A program made the translations under genes and the position numbers. Shown here one piece after another: positions 34,682-43,695 of a DNA stretch of 64,000 bases. A model generated the notes under the pieces. It saw nothing but the letters and a program-made list of their open reading frames with translations, did no database searches and was not told the DNA's origin. The number at the start of each line of letters is the position of its first letter. Position 1 is the first letter of the stretch. Location: assembly GCA_013373205.1 (NCBI GenBank), contig JABXIG010000003.1, positions 496,001-560,000 on the forward strand, given 5' to 3'. Origin of the DNA: Methylocystaceae bacterium. GTDB lineage: Bacteria; Pseudomonadota; Alphaproteobacteria; Rhodospirillales; Terasakiellaceae.

Positions 34682-34701
34682 GTCCCTGCGAAAGCAGGGA
34701 C
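34682..34701. repeat. REP-like hairpin, copy 2
   Basis: GTCCCTGCGAAAGCAGGGAC is an eight-base stem with GAAA loop, followed by CTCTTTCTTTCAA. It shares loop, inner stem and 3' tail with the copy at 25438. Confidence 0.65.
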
Positions 34702-34726
34702 CTCTTTCTTTCAAGACGAGGCTGTC

Positions 34727-35371
34727 ATGCTCAAAATCGCCCCCTCCATCCTTTCCGCCGATTTTGCCAAATTGGGTGAAGAAGTCGCCGCTGTCGATAA
34801 AGCTGGCGCTGATTGGATCCATATCGATGTGATGGACGGCCATTTCGTCCCGAACCTGACCTTCGGCCCGTGTGTGATCAAGGCGATCAGAAGCTATTCC
34901 GATAAACCCTTCGACGTTCATTTGATGATCGACCCGGCCCAACCGTACCTGAAAGACTACGCCGACGCTGGCGCAGACCTCATCACGGTTCATGCCGAAG
35001 CCGACAAACATTTGCACCGTTCTGTGCAGTACATCAAAAGCCTGGGCAAAAAAGCAGGTGTGTCGCTCAACCCGGCAACCCCTGTGAATGCGGTGAAATA
35101 CGTGCTGGACGAAATCGATCTGATTTTGGTCATGAGCGTCAACCCCGGCTTCGGTGGCCAAAAATTCATCCCATCCCAGTTAGAAAAAATCAAACGCCTG
35201 AAAGACATGATCGGCGACCGTGACATCGATATTCAGGTCGACGGCGGCGTAAACCCCGCCACCATCAAAGACGTGGTTGATGCAGGTGCCAATGTCGTCG
35301 TCGCAGGTTCTGCCGTATTTGGCGGGGATTATGCTGAAAATATGCAGGCGATCCGAGATAATGCCAAGTAA
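34727..35371 (+). CDS. rpe: Ribulose-phosphate 3-epimerase
   Basis: A 214-residue TIM barrel with the family residues H32 and D34 ([10 protein letters not shown]), H65, [11 protein letters not shown] near 136-146 and DGGVN. It interconverts ribulose-5-phosphate and xylulose-5-phosphate, joining the transketolase and aldolase encoded just upstream. Confidence 0.96.
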   Translation: MLKIAPSILSADFAKLGEEVAAVDKAGADWIHIDVMDGHFVPNLTFGPCVIKAIRSYSDKPFDVHLMIDPAQPYLKDYADAGADLITVHAEADKHLHRSVQYIKSLGKKAGVSLNPATPVNAVKYVLDEIDLILVMSVNPGFGGQKFIPSQLEKIKRLKDMIGDRDIDIQVDGGVNPATIKDVVDAGANVVVAGSAVFGGDYAENMQAIRDNAK

Positions 35372-35402
35372 TTATCGGATAAAACCAAAAATCCTGTCCA
35401 CA

Positions 35403-36185
35403 TTATACAGCTGATAAAATACAATCCGCCAATTGGCAAAAGCCATATCCACCGTTTTGGCTCGTTATGTATTGTGGCATGTGGACGAGGTCTTCAAGAT
35501 ATGGGCTGATGTTTGCGACCCCAACGCTATGTTGATACTGCTGAAACATGGTGTCATCATTGAGTGAATCACCGATGAAAATGCAGTCATCCGCGTGAAT
35601 GTCCGGATGGTTTTCCAACCATTTTTGTGATGTTTTTGCTTTCGTGTAGCTCCCTGCCCATACATTGATATGGATTGAACTTAACCTCGCATTTAATCCC
35701 TTTTTGCTCCACCATTGGGCTGCCTGTCGTGCCTGTTCAGCTTCGATTTTTACTTGTTGACCAATGTCGAAAGCAATATCGGTTAGTCTGAAGTTTTGAT
35801 CCTCTGTGAAGTTAATTTGGGGAAAGGTGCTGTGGAACTCTTCTGCAATTTTTTGTAATTGTTCTAAATATTGCGCCCGATCTTCTGGCTTTTCCATGAA
35901 ATGACGTTCAACAAAGCCTTCATCATTGCGTTCCATCCAGAAACTACCATTTTCTGCAATGACCGTATCAACGGGCCATGTTCTTACAATACAATCGGCC
36001 CAGCCAGCACAAGCCCCCGTTACGGGAATAACCCGGATGCCAGCTTCCTTCAGACGTTGTAGGGCCTGAAAGGTTTCTACGGGCAAGCGCCCTTTCCAGG
36101 TTAAAGTATCATCGATGTCACTAAAAATGACCTTGACGGTTGAAGGCCAGACTTTTGGAAGTGCGAGGGGCAAAGGCTGTGTCAT
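35403..36185 (-). CDS. HAD superfamily hydrolase, Cof/IIB type
   Basis: The 260-residue protein has the nucleophile motif FSDIDDTLT (D23, D25), the second motif PVTGACAGW, and the C-terminal GDSLNDDTMF. The cap lies between motifs two and three, as in type IIB sugar-phosphate phosphatases. It is the last gene of the long ABC-transporter operon and overlaps the preceding gene by four bases. This suggests it removes phosphate from an imported phosphorylated compound. Confidence 0.9.
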   Translation of the reverse strand: MTQPLPLALPKVWPSTVKVIFSDIDDTLTWKGRLPVETFQALQRLKEAGIRVIPVTGACAGWADCIVRTWPVDTVIAENGSFWMERNDEGFVERHFMEKPEDRAQYLEQLQKIAEEFHSTFPQINFTEDQNFRLTDIAFDIGQQVKIEAEQARQAAQWWSKKGLNARLSSIHINVWAGSYTKAKTSQKWLENHPDIHADDCIFIGDSLNDDTMFQQYQHSVGVANISPYLEDLVHMPQYITSQNGGYGFCQLADCILSAV

Positions 36186-37009
36186 TTGAGCTCGATAAAA
36201 ATAGGTTGATGATCTGAGGCATCGGTATTCTGATCCACTTCAAGTGAATTTAACGCCGTGTCTAAAGAAGGTGAAACCATGAAAAAATCCCGGCAGTTAG
36301 CCCCTTCATTCCATTGTTCCCTATCAAAGATGCCACAAGTTGCCTCGTGAAATGCATCAGGATATAAAATTGTCCAGCTGTCCATCCATTTTCCCTGTGT
36401 GATTAGATATTCATATTCTTTCATGTGAGGTGTCAGGTTTAAATCACCGCATAACATGAAATGATCGGCTTCTTGTTGTACCTCATATGCAGCTTCCCCA
36501 TCTTGTTGAAACGGGGCTGCGCATCTCGCTAGACCTTGTGCTTTTAACTGGCTGATATATTCCACCTGAGCTTGGCGTTCATCATAATTATGGTAGGCCA
36601 GATGGGTATTGTAGAGACACAAGACCTGTTCGTGATATTGAATGCGGGCCTCCACTAATGAGCGGGGCATTTGCATCATCCCTTGTGCTGGGGGATTGGG
36701 TAAGCTATGCACCCGTGCATCTTGTAACAGTCCTTCGCGAACCAAAGTCAGATTTCCAAATTCCCGACGTTGCCTGTTCTGTTTAAATGGCAGGCTCATG
36801 GCTGGTGCCCAGATTACATTGTATTGTTGAAAGGCTTCTTTGAAAAGCTGAAGCTGATCATTGCCCCCATATTCACTGAAATTACGCGAAATTTCCTGAA
36901 GACAGATAACATCGGCTTGATACGGGATGATGTGTTTATATATACGATCAAAATCAAACCGCCCATCACAACCGCGCGTACTTTGTATATTCCAACTTAA
37001 AATTTTCAT
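36182..37009 (-). CDS. Endonuclease/exonuclease/phosphatase family protein
   Basis: A 275-residue protein with the EEP fold: ILSWNIQSTRGCDG at the N terminus, DVICLQEISRN with the metal-binding Glu, CGDLNLTP and a terminal SDHQPIF. The operon context and lack of DNA-binding extras favour a phosphodiesterase or phosphatase on a small metabolite over a DNA repair nuclease. It overlaps the permease gene by one base. Confidence 0.9.
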   Translation of the reverse strand: MKILSWNIQSTRGCDGRFDFDRIYKHIIPYQADVICLQEISRNFSEYGGNDQLQLFKEAFQQYNVIWAPAMSLPFKQNRQRREFGNLTLVREGLLQDARVHSLPNPPAQGMMQMPRSLVEARIQYHEQVLCLYNTHLAYHNYDERQAQVEYISQLKAQGLARCAAPFQQDGEAAYEVQQEADHFMLCGDLNLTPHMKEYEYLITQGKWMDSWTILYPDAFHEATCGIFDREQWNEGANCRDFFMVSPSLDTALNSLEVDQNTDASDHQPIFIELK

Positions 37010-37818
37010 TATTTGATGCCCGTACTCATAAAAGACTGCACAAATTGACGTTGGAAAACTAAAAAGACGACAAGAAGCAAGGAGACTGAAATTAAGGTAC
37101 CCGCTGAAATCACCGGCCAGTCAACGCCGGATTCAGGCGCACCAAAAATTGCCATACCCACGGTTAATGGGCGGCTGTTTTCGGTATTTGTTGTGACGAG
37201 GGGCCACAGAAAGTTGTTCCAATGATAACTGATGGAAACCAATGAGAAAGCCAGATAAGTCGGTTGCGCCAGCGGCACATAGACTTTCCAGATGATTTGT
37301 AAACGCGAACACCCTTCAATTCGTGCAGCATTTTCCAGTTCCTGTGGCACCGTCATAAAGGTCTGGCGTAATAGAAAGATCCCTAACGCACTGGCAAAAT
37401 AAGGTAGTCCAACACTCAAATAGGTATCAACCAGCCCGAGGGAAGCAACCGTTTGATAGTTTTCGACAATCAGGATTTCGGGCACCACCATTAACTGCAT
37501 CAGGATCAGCCCAAAAAGAAGACTGCGTCCTTTAAACCGAATACGCGCCAGTGCATAACCAGCCATTGTGCAAAGCACAAGCTGAACCGCAAGGATCATC
37601 AAGGTAATGACCATTGTATTGATCATATAACGCAAGAATGGCGCCTGATTCCATGCCGTACGAAAGTTATCAAACGTAATGGGGGCATCAAAGGCAAAAC
37701 GGGTTGCATATTCTCCGCTATGGAATGCCGCCCAAAGCGCATATAGCAACGGAAATATCCAAAGTAGCCCGAGAAACCATGCACAAACCGTCATCACAAT
37801 TTTTCTGATTTTTTCCAT
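37009..37818 (-). CDS. ABC transporter permease, UgpE/MalG-like
   Basis: A 269-residue permease with six membrane spans and the cytoplasmic EAA loop NAARIEGCSRLQIIWKVYVP. The ATG at 37818, four bases after the other permease's stop codon, is preferred; a start further upstream would overlap that gene. It belongs to the carbohydrate uptake transporter-1 family. Confidence 0.92.
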   Translation of the reverse strand: MEKIRKIVMTVCAWFLGLLWIFPLLYALWAAFHSGEYATRFAFDAPITFDNFRTAWNQAPFLRYMINTMVITLMILAVQLVLCTMAGYALARIRFKGRSLLFGLILMQLMVVPEILIVENYQTVASLGLVDTYLSVGLPYFASALGIFLLRQTFMTVPQELENAARIEGCSRLQIIWKVYVPLAQPTYLAFSLVSISYHWNNFLWPLVTTNTENSRPLTVGMAIFGAPESGVDWPVISAGTLISVSLLLVVFLVFQRQFVQSFMSTGIK

Positions 37819-37822
37819 AGGG

Positions 37823-38689
37823 TCACCGATAATGAATGCGTCGTTCAAGTACGCCAAATTGAATAAAGGCCAAAAAGACAAGGATAATCAATAATAATAC
37901 GGTCAGCGCCGCAGCATAGGCTGTATCAAAAAAGGAAAAGGCATTTTCATAAATATAATAAAGTAAAAGGTTACTGGCATTGTTGGGCCCGCCCTTGGTT
38001 AAGATGAATAAATGGTCGACCATTTTAAAGGCATTCAGGACCGCATTTACCAAAACAAACAAGGTTGTCGGCATCAGTAAGGGCAAGGTAATGCGCCATA
38101 ATACCGTCAAGTTACCTGCACCTTCCAGACGTGCTGCTTGATAAAGGTCGGGACGAATTCCCTGAAGTGCGGCAAGATAAAAAATCATGAAAAATCCGGC
38201 TTCTTTCCAGACCGTCATTAACATAATACTGCCCAATGCGGTTTGGGGATCACCCAGCCAGTTATAGCCATCATGGCCAAACCACCCCATAACAGAATTA
38301 AAAAGACCAATTTCGGGGCTATAGAAAAAAAGCCAGATATTTGCCACCGAAATCATGGGCAGAACGGTTGGGGTAAAATAGGCCAAACGTAACAAGGATC
38401 GGCCACTTAATCGGGCATTTACCCAAATTGCCATCGTCAAAGCGATTATGATTGAGGCCGGAACCGTTATGGTCATGTACCAGAAACTATTGCTCAAGAC
38501 CTGCCAGAGTACATCATCCTCAAAAAGGAATTGATAATTGCTGGGGGTAAATTCGCCCGTCACATTGGTCCGGATGGAAAAAAAGCTTCGCCAAACGGTT
38601 TTTAAGGTCGGCATATGGGTAAAAGCTGCCAACAACAACATTGTCGGCAATAGAAGCAACCCGGCGTGAACAAAATTATATTTTTTCAT
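37823..38689 (-). CDS. ABC transporter permease, UgpA/MalF-like
   Basis: A 288-residue permease with six spans and an EAA loop YQAARLEGAGNLTVLWRITLP. Together with its partner it would form the channel of a sugar or glycerol-3-phosphate type importer. The ATG at 38689 is preferred over a TTG three codons earlier. Confidence 0.92.
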   Translation of the reverse strand: MKKYNFVHAGLLLLPTMLLLAAFTHMPTLKTVWRSFFSIRTNVTGEFTPSNYQFLFEDDVLWQVLSNSFWYMTITVPASIIIALTMAIWVNARLSGRSLLRLAYFTPTVLPMISVANIWLFFYSPEIGLFNSVMGWFGHDGYNWLGDPQTALGSIMLMTVWKEAGFFMIFYLAALQGIRPDLYQAARLEGAGNLTVLWRITLPLLMPTTLFVLVNAVLNAFKMVDHLFILTKGGPNNASNLLLYYIYENAFSFFDTAYAAALTVLLLIILVFLAFIQFGVLERRIHYR

Positions 38690-38703
38690 GGCATACAAAA
38701 AGG

Positions 38704-38739
38704 CGGGATGTTTTCATTGTCTTGAATGAAAACATCCCG
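38704..38739 (-). terminator. Intra-operon hairpin after the binding-protein gene
   Basis: A perfect 15-bp stem (38704-38718 with 38725-38739) with a six-base loop and a short T-run on the minus strand lies between the binding-protein and permease genes. Such hairpins let binding proteins be made in excess over permeases, by partial termination or mRNA protection. Confidence 0.8.
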
Positions 38740-38747
38740 GTTTCACC

Positions 38748-40016
38748 TTATTTCTTGTAACGTTTCAGAATGCTGCTGGCTTGTTTTTGTGCCGCACCCA
38801 ACGCTTCTTTTGCTGTTTGTTGACCTGTCAAAACAGATTGAATAGCATCATCCAGCAGTTTACGAACACGACCGGATTGATGTGTTGAAAATTCAGCTGT
38901 TGCGTAGTCCAACTGATCACGCGCAACGGCAGCCGGTGGGAAATCTGCAACATATTGTTTCAATTCAGGTGTTTGGTAAGATGCTGGGCTGACCCCCATG
39001 TACCCTGTTGAAATACTCCATTTCGCAGCTTGCTCAGGAGATGTCATAAATTTCACCAGCTTCAGTGATGCTTTACGTTCTTCAGCAGAAGATTTTTTGA
39101 ACAGATAGAAGTTCCCGCCGCCTGTCGGTGAGCCGAATTCTTTTTTCTTTGGCAACATGGCAACACCGAAGTCAAATGTTGCGTTCTTTTTAACAGCGGT
39201 CAGGTTCCCTGTAGAATGCCACATAATCGCTGTTTTTTGTTCCAGGAAGTTCTGGCGCAATGTGCCCCATTCAATGGTTCCTTGCGGCATGATTTTATGT
39301 TGGCTGCCCAAAGATTTCCAATAATCAAGTGCTTCAACGACACCTTCTTTATCAAAATAGGTTTCATTACCCGCTTGGTTCATCAGAACTTCGCCGTTTT
39401 GCTTGGTCAAGGCACCAAACATCCAGTAAGGGTAACCTGTAGACGGGATCATCGCGCCCCATTGGCCGTCTTTTGTCAGTTTTTTACCCATGCTGACCAG
39501 CTCGTCCCATGTTTGCGGGGCTTTTTCTGGGTCGAGGCCGGCTTTTTTAAACAGGTCTTTGTTGTAATACATGACAATGGTGGAACGTTGGAAAGGGACA
39601 CCATAGGTTTTCCCGCCAACTTTACCATTTTCCATCAATGCCGGATAAAAACTGTTCAACCATTTTTTATCTTCTTCTGTTGAAACGACATCATCAAAGG
39701 GGATGATCGCATCCAATCCCATCAATTCATGTACATCAATGGAAAACATAACGGACAACTGGGCGGGTTGCCCACTTTGCAGGGCAGCCAATGCTTTGAT
39801 GCGGGCGTCGTTGTAGTTACCTGCATAAATCGCAGTAACATCAATGTCCGGGTTTTTCTGTTCAAATTCGTCAATCATGGAATCCACGACTTTTGTCAGC
39901 GGACCACCAACAGAAACCGGATAATACATGGTAAGTTCTGTTTTAGCGTAAGCAACGGTTGTCATGCTGGCGGCAAGAAGACCGGCAATCAAACCTTTTT
40001 TTGCAAGATGCAACAT
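38748..40016 (-). CDS. ABC transporter solute-binding protein, UgpB-like
   Basis: The 422-residue protein has a signal peptide (cleavage likely after AYA at about 24) and the two-lobed family 1 binding fold (KTELTMYYPVSVGG, GKTYGVPFQRSTIVMYYN). The closest named group is the glycerol-3-phosphate or glycerophosphodiester binders. A phosphorylated ligand would fit the phosphatase-type genes at the operon end. Ligand assignment is inference. Confidence 0.92.
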   Translation of the reverse strand: MLHLAKKGLIAGLLAASMTTVAYAKTELTMYYPVSVGGPLTKVVDSMIDEFEQKNPDIDVTAIYAGNYNDARIKALAALQSGQPAQLSVMFSIDVHELMGLDAIIPFDDVVSTEEDKKWLNSFYPALMENGKVGGKTYGVPFQRSTIVMYYNKDLFKKAGLDPEKAPQTWDELVSMGKKLTKDGQWGAMIPSTGYPYWMFGALTKQNGEVLMNQAGNETYFDKEGVVEALDYWKSLGSQHKIMPQGTIEWGTLRQNFLEQKTAIMWHSTGNLTAVKKNATFDFGVAMLPKKKEFGSPTGGGNFYLFKKSSAEERKASLKLVKFMTSPEQAAKWSISTGYMGVSPASYQTPELKQYVADFPPAAVARDQLDYATAEFSTHQSGRVRKLLDDAIQSVLTGQQTAKEALGAAQKQASSILKRYKK

Positions 40017-41050
40017 TAAGAAAATCCTTCAATAATTGAATGTGACAGGGAGTGGTTGGTCAATCTTCGGCCGGTATTAAGACAGAAGTGATGTTCTCGT
40101 TCGCGATCCCAGGTAATCGTAAGTGGGGTCCCAAAACGATGTGTGTGGTGCCCTTGCTGGATAAAGCGCAAGGTCTGACCACGAAAATCGACTGCAATCA
40201 AAGTATTTGCACCGTGATAATCACAATCGATAACTGTTGTTGAAAGTCCGTCTACAGACTGTGAAGACGATAGAGATAAAGAAATATCTTCTGGTCGAAT
40301 GCCTAGAAGTGTCTCTCGCTGTTGGATAAGGTTCATCGGGGGATGACCAATGAATCCGGCACTAAACGCACTTTCAGGGAAATTATAAAGACGATCCGGC
40401 GTATCATTTTGTTCGATCCGACCGTTATTTAACAAGATCACACGATCTGCCATGCTCATGGCTTCAATTTGATCATGAGTGACATATATAACGGTCAGAT
40501 CTAGTTTTTTTTGTAACGCGCGGATTTCGGTGCGCATCTCGTTTCGCAGTCGGGCGTCCAGATTTGAAAGCGGTTCATCCATCAAACAAATGGGGGCTTG
40601 GGATACAATCGCGCGTGCCAATGCAACGCGTTGACATTGCCCGCCAGAAAGCTGGCCCGGTTTTTTATCAATATGATCTTTTAAATCCACCAGTTCGAGC
40701 ACATTCTCCAACCGGTTGGTTTGTTCATTGGTCGGCACTTTTCGGGCTTTCAGACCAAATAGAATGTTTTCGCGCACATTCAGGTGGGGAAATAACGCAT
40801 AGGACTGGAACACCATCGAAAGCCCACGTTTTCCCGGTGCTGTATGGGTCATATCCTGATCTGCAAAATAGACTTTTCCGCGACTTGGATCTTCCAAACC
40901 GGCCAGCATCATCAAGGTTGTGGATTTTCCGCAGCCGGAAGGCCCCAGAAGCGCGACAAATTCACCTTTATTGGCTTCAAAAGTAATATCCTCGACGGCG
41001 CTAACACCATCGTAATATTTGCTCAATCCTTCAACACGTAAATAACTCAT
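40016..41050 (-). CDS. ABC transporter ATP-binding protein, UgpC/MalK-like
   Basis: The 344-residue ATPase has Walker A GPSGCGKST (37-45), signature LSGGQCQRVALARA, Walker B ICLMDEP, and a C-terminal OB-fold regulatory domain. It overlaps the regulator gene by four bases and the binding-protein gene by one. Confidence 0.94.
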   Translation of the reverse strand: MSYLRVEGLSKYYDGVSAVEDITFEANKGEFVALLGPSGCGKSTTLMMLAGLEDPSRGKVYFADQDMTHTAPGKRGLSMVFQSYALFPHLNVRENILFGLKARKVPTNEQTNRLENVLELVDLKDHIDKKPGQLSGGQCQRVALARAIVSQAPICLMDEPLSNLDARLRNEMRTEIRALQKKLDLTVIYVTHDQIEAMSMADRVILLNNGRIEQNDTPDRLYNFPESAFSAGFIGHPPMNLIQQRETLLGIRPEDISLSLSSSQSVDGLSTTVIDCDYHGANTLIAVDFRGQTLRFIQQGHHTHRFGTPLTITWDREREHHFCLNTGRRLTNHSLSHSIIEGFS

Positions 41051-41826
41051 TCGTCATCTCCGTTTGGCTTACAGGAAATGACTTTGACATTTGCACGTTT
41101 ACAAACAGCTGTAAGCGCTTCGGGGAATTCATCTATATAAAAACGATCAATGTCTTTTAGATAGCCCGTGCGTACGGGGGCGCTGCGTAGGTATTTTTGT
41201 CGATCTGCAACTAGGATACGTTGATCGCAATTTTCCATGATGGCACAGGATACATGTGACTCTTCGGGTGAAAAATCACGTAAAGAACCATCCGAGCCAA
41301 TACCGCCAACACCGAAAATACCATAATTAACCTGAAACTTTTGCAGATAACGGGTCGTTTCTTCACCCATTGTATCTTGATCGGAAGCACGCATTTTCCC
41401 GCCCGCAAGATAGGTGTCAATTCGTTCATTGCGACATAAAATTAAAGCAGCATTCAGATTATTCGTTACCACTGTTAATCCGGGATGAACCAATAAAGCT
41501 TCGGCAATTTTCTGCAAAGTCGTCCCGATACCTAGAAAGATGCTGGCTCCTTCTGGTAAATCGTTCACCAGACGATGCGCAATCATTTCTTTGGCTTCGT
41601 AATTGATGATCTGTCGATTTTGAAAAGACAGGTTCCGTGACTGAATTGGTAGAGTAATCCCACCATGCACACGTTTTACCAGGCCTAAATCACTCAGGTC
41701 ATTAAGGTCTTTTCGAATGGTTTGAACAGAAACATCAAATGAGTCGGTTAAAACGCTACTCGAAATAGTTCCGCCTTCGTCGCGAAGGCGTTTAAGGATG
41801 AGTTGTTGTCTGTCAGATAATTGCAT
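41047..41826 (-). CDS. DeoR/GlpR family transcriptional regulator
   Basis: The 259-residue protein has an N-terminal winged helix (QLSDRQQLILKRL to RKDLNDLSDLGLVKRVHGG) and a DeoRC sugar-phosphate sensor domain (IFLGIGTTLQKIAEAL, GVGGIGSDGSLRDF). The ATG at 41826 is chosen over one at 41910: a GGAAG site precedes it, and the longer form would bury three operators in coding sequence. It is the first gene of the operon it probably represses, with a phosphorylated compound as inducer. Confidence 0.9.
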   Translation of the reverse strand: MQLSDRQQLILKRLRDEGGTISSSVLTDSFDVSVQTIRKDLNDLSDLGLVKRVHGGITLPIQSRNLSFQNRQIINYEAKEMIAHRLVNDLPEGASIFLGIGTTLQKIAEALLVHPGLTVVTNNLNAALILCRNERIDTYLAGGKMRASDQDTMGEETTRYLQKFQVNYGIFGVGGIGSDGSLRDFSPEESHVSCAIMENCDQRILVADRQKYLRSAPVRTGYLKDIDRFYIDEFPEALTAVCKRANVKVISCKPNGDDE

Positions 41827-41843
41827 AACTTCCGTACCAAAAA

Positions 41844-41898
41844 TTTCGTACGAAACCATATTTGCTTCATAAGAAACTTTCGTTTGTTTCTTATGAAA
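41844..41898. promoter_or_regulatory. Three tandem operators of the GlpR-type regulator
   Basis: Sites at 41844-41855 (TTTCGTACGAAA, a perfect palindrome), 41865-41876 and 41887-41898 all fit TTTCNTANGAAA with at most one mismatch. Their spacing of 21 and 22 bp puts them on the same face of the helix. The last two also form a 12-bp inverted repeat with an eight-base gap. Confidence 0.65.
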
Positions 41899-42074
41899 AT
41901 TTTGTGACATTTATCGACTTATGGTGCTCAAACGAGCGATACGTTCTTTATAAGAAGTTGGCCCTCCATGAGCCGACCAGCGTGCTTGGGATTGGAATCG
42001 AGCTAAAAAAACTCTCTTTGGGGTAAATTCCGCACTTTACCCGCACATATACGTCCTGTATGTTGCTCACACTT

Positions 42075-43694
42075 TTACATAATGCACCCGTGGCACAGCT
42101 GGATAGCGCGTCGCCCTCCGAAGGCGAAGGTCAGAGGTTCGAATCCTCTCGGGTGCACCAAATCGGAACCAGAGTCAGCAAAAGCGTTTAGGAGCTTTAG
42201 CGGCTCTGCGATTCCGGCGGTTCGATACCCCTCTTTCCAGCAGTATTCGAAATTATGCGGAAATAGCATACGCAATAGCATAACTCTTAATTCAAATACC
42301 CCTGAATTCCATATTTTCCAAGGGTTTGAGAGAAGTGTGCAAGCGGTTCGATAAAGTTCATCAAATGAGGCGACGGTTTGACCAGCGTTCTTGGCGCGAT
42401 CTAACAATCCAACTTTTTGACGATCTAGTTTTTCAATCTCTTTCTCAAAGGCTTTGGCGACTCGTTCATTGTCAGTATGAACAATTCGAGTGACAAGGTT
42501 TGAGATTTGGTTTTCAATAGCAACCGCTTCCACTTTGACGTTTTTCACTTCTTCACGGGAACGCTCATTCTGTTTTTCCCACAGAGCTTTCATAATCGCT
42601 TCAAACGCCGCGAGTATCTCTGGAGCTGGTTGCAGTTTTCTCAAGACGCCGAGAAAAGCCCCTTCAATGTCAGCACGGCGAATTGATTTTTTATAGGACG
42701 GACAGCCTTTTGTCTGACAGTTGTAATACGGATAATAGGCGCTACGCCCCTTGGAAAAACCAGCCGTGAGCTTGTTGCCACAGGATGCGCAACGTACATG
42801 GCCCCGCAATACAAAATCTCTGTTAATATCCTTGCGTACCGGAGTTTGCGATACGCCCTCCAGTCGGTCTTGAATCTTTTGCCATGTTTCAAAACTGATT
42901 AGCGGCTCATGCTTACCCGGATGTAAATAAATCTTCCACTTCGGGATGGTGATATATCCTGCGTAAAGAGAACGTTTCAGCATATCAATAACGGTTTGAA
43001 GACGAACTTCACCCTTTTGATTTTTCGGGATACAGGAAAAAGCACCCATAAAACGTGCGACTTCAATAGGTGACTGAAAACGACCGCTGGCAAACCCTTC
43101 CAGAGCTTCACGAACAATTGAAGCTTGTGGCTCATGGGGAGCCAGCATCTTATTCTTGTTTGACTCCTCAATATATTTATACCCGATAACGGGCGAGAAG
43201 CAATAATAGCCACTTTCCACACGCGCACGCATTTTCTGTTTGGATTGACGCGCATTTTGTTTGCGTTCCAGCGTCCCGACAGCTGCCTGAATGGTTTCGT
43301 TAAACTCCCCTTCGGGCGTGTCTTCAAAATTGAAATTCAAACATTCGCGAACGGCCCCGCGCTCTTCCATAATTCTGCGAAGCCGGAGATGGAACTCCGT
43401 ATCGCGGGCATAGCGTTTAAGGTCGTCGAAAATCACCACAAAACGTTCATTCGGATGCGCGTCCATATAGGCCAGTAAAGCAACCATCCCCTTGCGCTTC
43501 ATAAAGTCACCTTGCCCCGTTACGTCATCAGGGAATACTTTCACAACAGGGTATTCTTTCAGCTCTGCATATTGTCTACAGCGTTGCTCTTGCGAGTCCA
43601 GCCCGTGGCCTTCCTCTTTTTGGCGTTTGGTCGATACGCGACAATAAATCAATGCTTTTCGCGGTGAAACCTCTTCTTTAAACTCCTCTTTCAT
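42075..43694 (-). CDS. Large serine recombinase (integrase)
   Basis: The 539-residue protein has a resolvase catalytic domain with nucleophile S21 (YCRVSTKRQ) and the FDDLKRYARD block. A recombinase domain follows, then a zinc ribbon (CASCGNKLT with a second Cys pair TKGCPSY) and a coiled-coil region. The start at 43694 has an AAGGAG site; an upstream TTG would add 11 residues. The last 26 or so residues (PRGFEPLTFAFGGRR) are read antisense through the complete tRNA-Arg gene, so the true C terminus was set by integration. Confidence 0.92.
   Translation of the reverse strand: MKEEFKEEVSPRKALIYCRVSTKRQKEEGHGLDSQEQRCRQYAELKEYPVVKVFPDDVTGQGDFMKRKGMVALLAYMDAHPNERFVVIFDDLKRYARDTEFHLRLRRIMEERGAVRECLNFNFEDTPEGEFNETIQAAVGTLERKQNARQSKQKMRARVESGYYCFSPVIGYKYIEESNKNKMLAPHEPQASIVREALEGFASGRFQSPIEVARFMGAFSCIPKNQKGEVRLQTVIDMLKRSLYAGYITIPKWKIYLHPGKHEPLISFETWQKIQDRLEGVSQTPVRKDINRDFVLRGHVRCASCGNKLTAGFSKGRSAYYPYYNCQTKGCPSYKKSIRRADIEGAFLGVLRKLQPAPEILAAFEAIMKALWEKQNERSREEVKNVKVEAVAIENQISNLVTRIVHTDNERVAKAFEKEIEKLDRQKVGLLDRAKNAGQTVASFDELYRTACTLLSNPWKIWNSGVFELRVMLLRMLFPHNFEYCWKEGYRTAGIAEPLKLLNAFADSGSDLVHPRGFEPLTFAFGGRRAIQLCHGCIM
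42084..42160 (+). tRNA. tRNA-Arg, anticodon CCG
   Basis: The cloverleaf is complete: acceptor GCACCCG pairs with CGGGTGC, the anticodon arm TCGCC-CTCCGAA-GGCGA has CCG at the centre, and the T arm contains GGTTCGAATCC. CCA is encoded. It is the integration target of the adjacent mobile element and keeps its full sequence. Confidence 0.97.
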
Positions 43695-43695
43695 T

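Noticed and set aside
41827-41910. Longer N terminus for the DeoR/GlpR regulator
   Set aside because: It encodes the operator array, has no ribosome site, and the winged helix begins right after the ATG at 41826.
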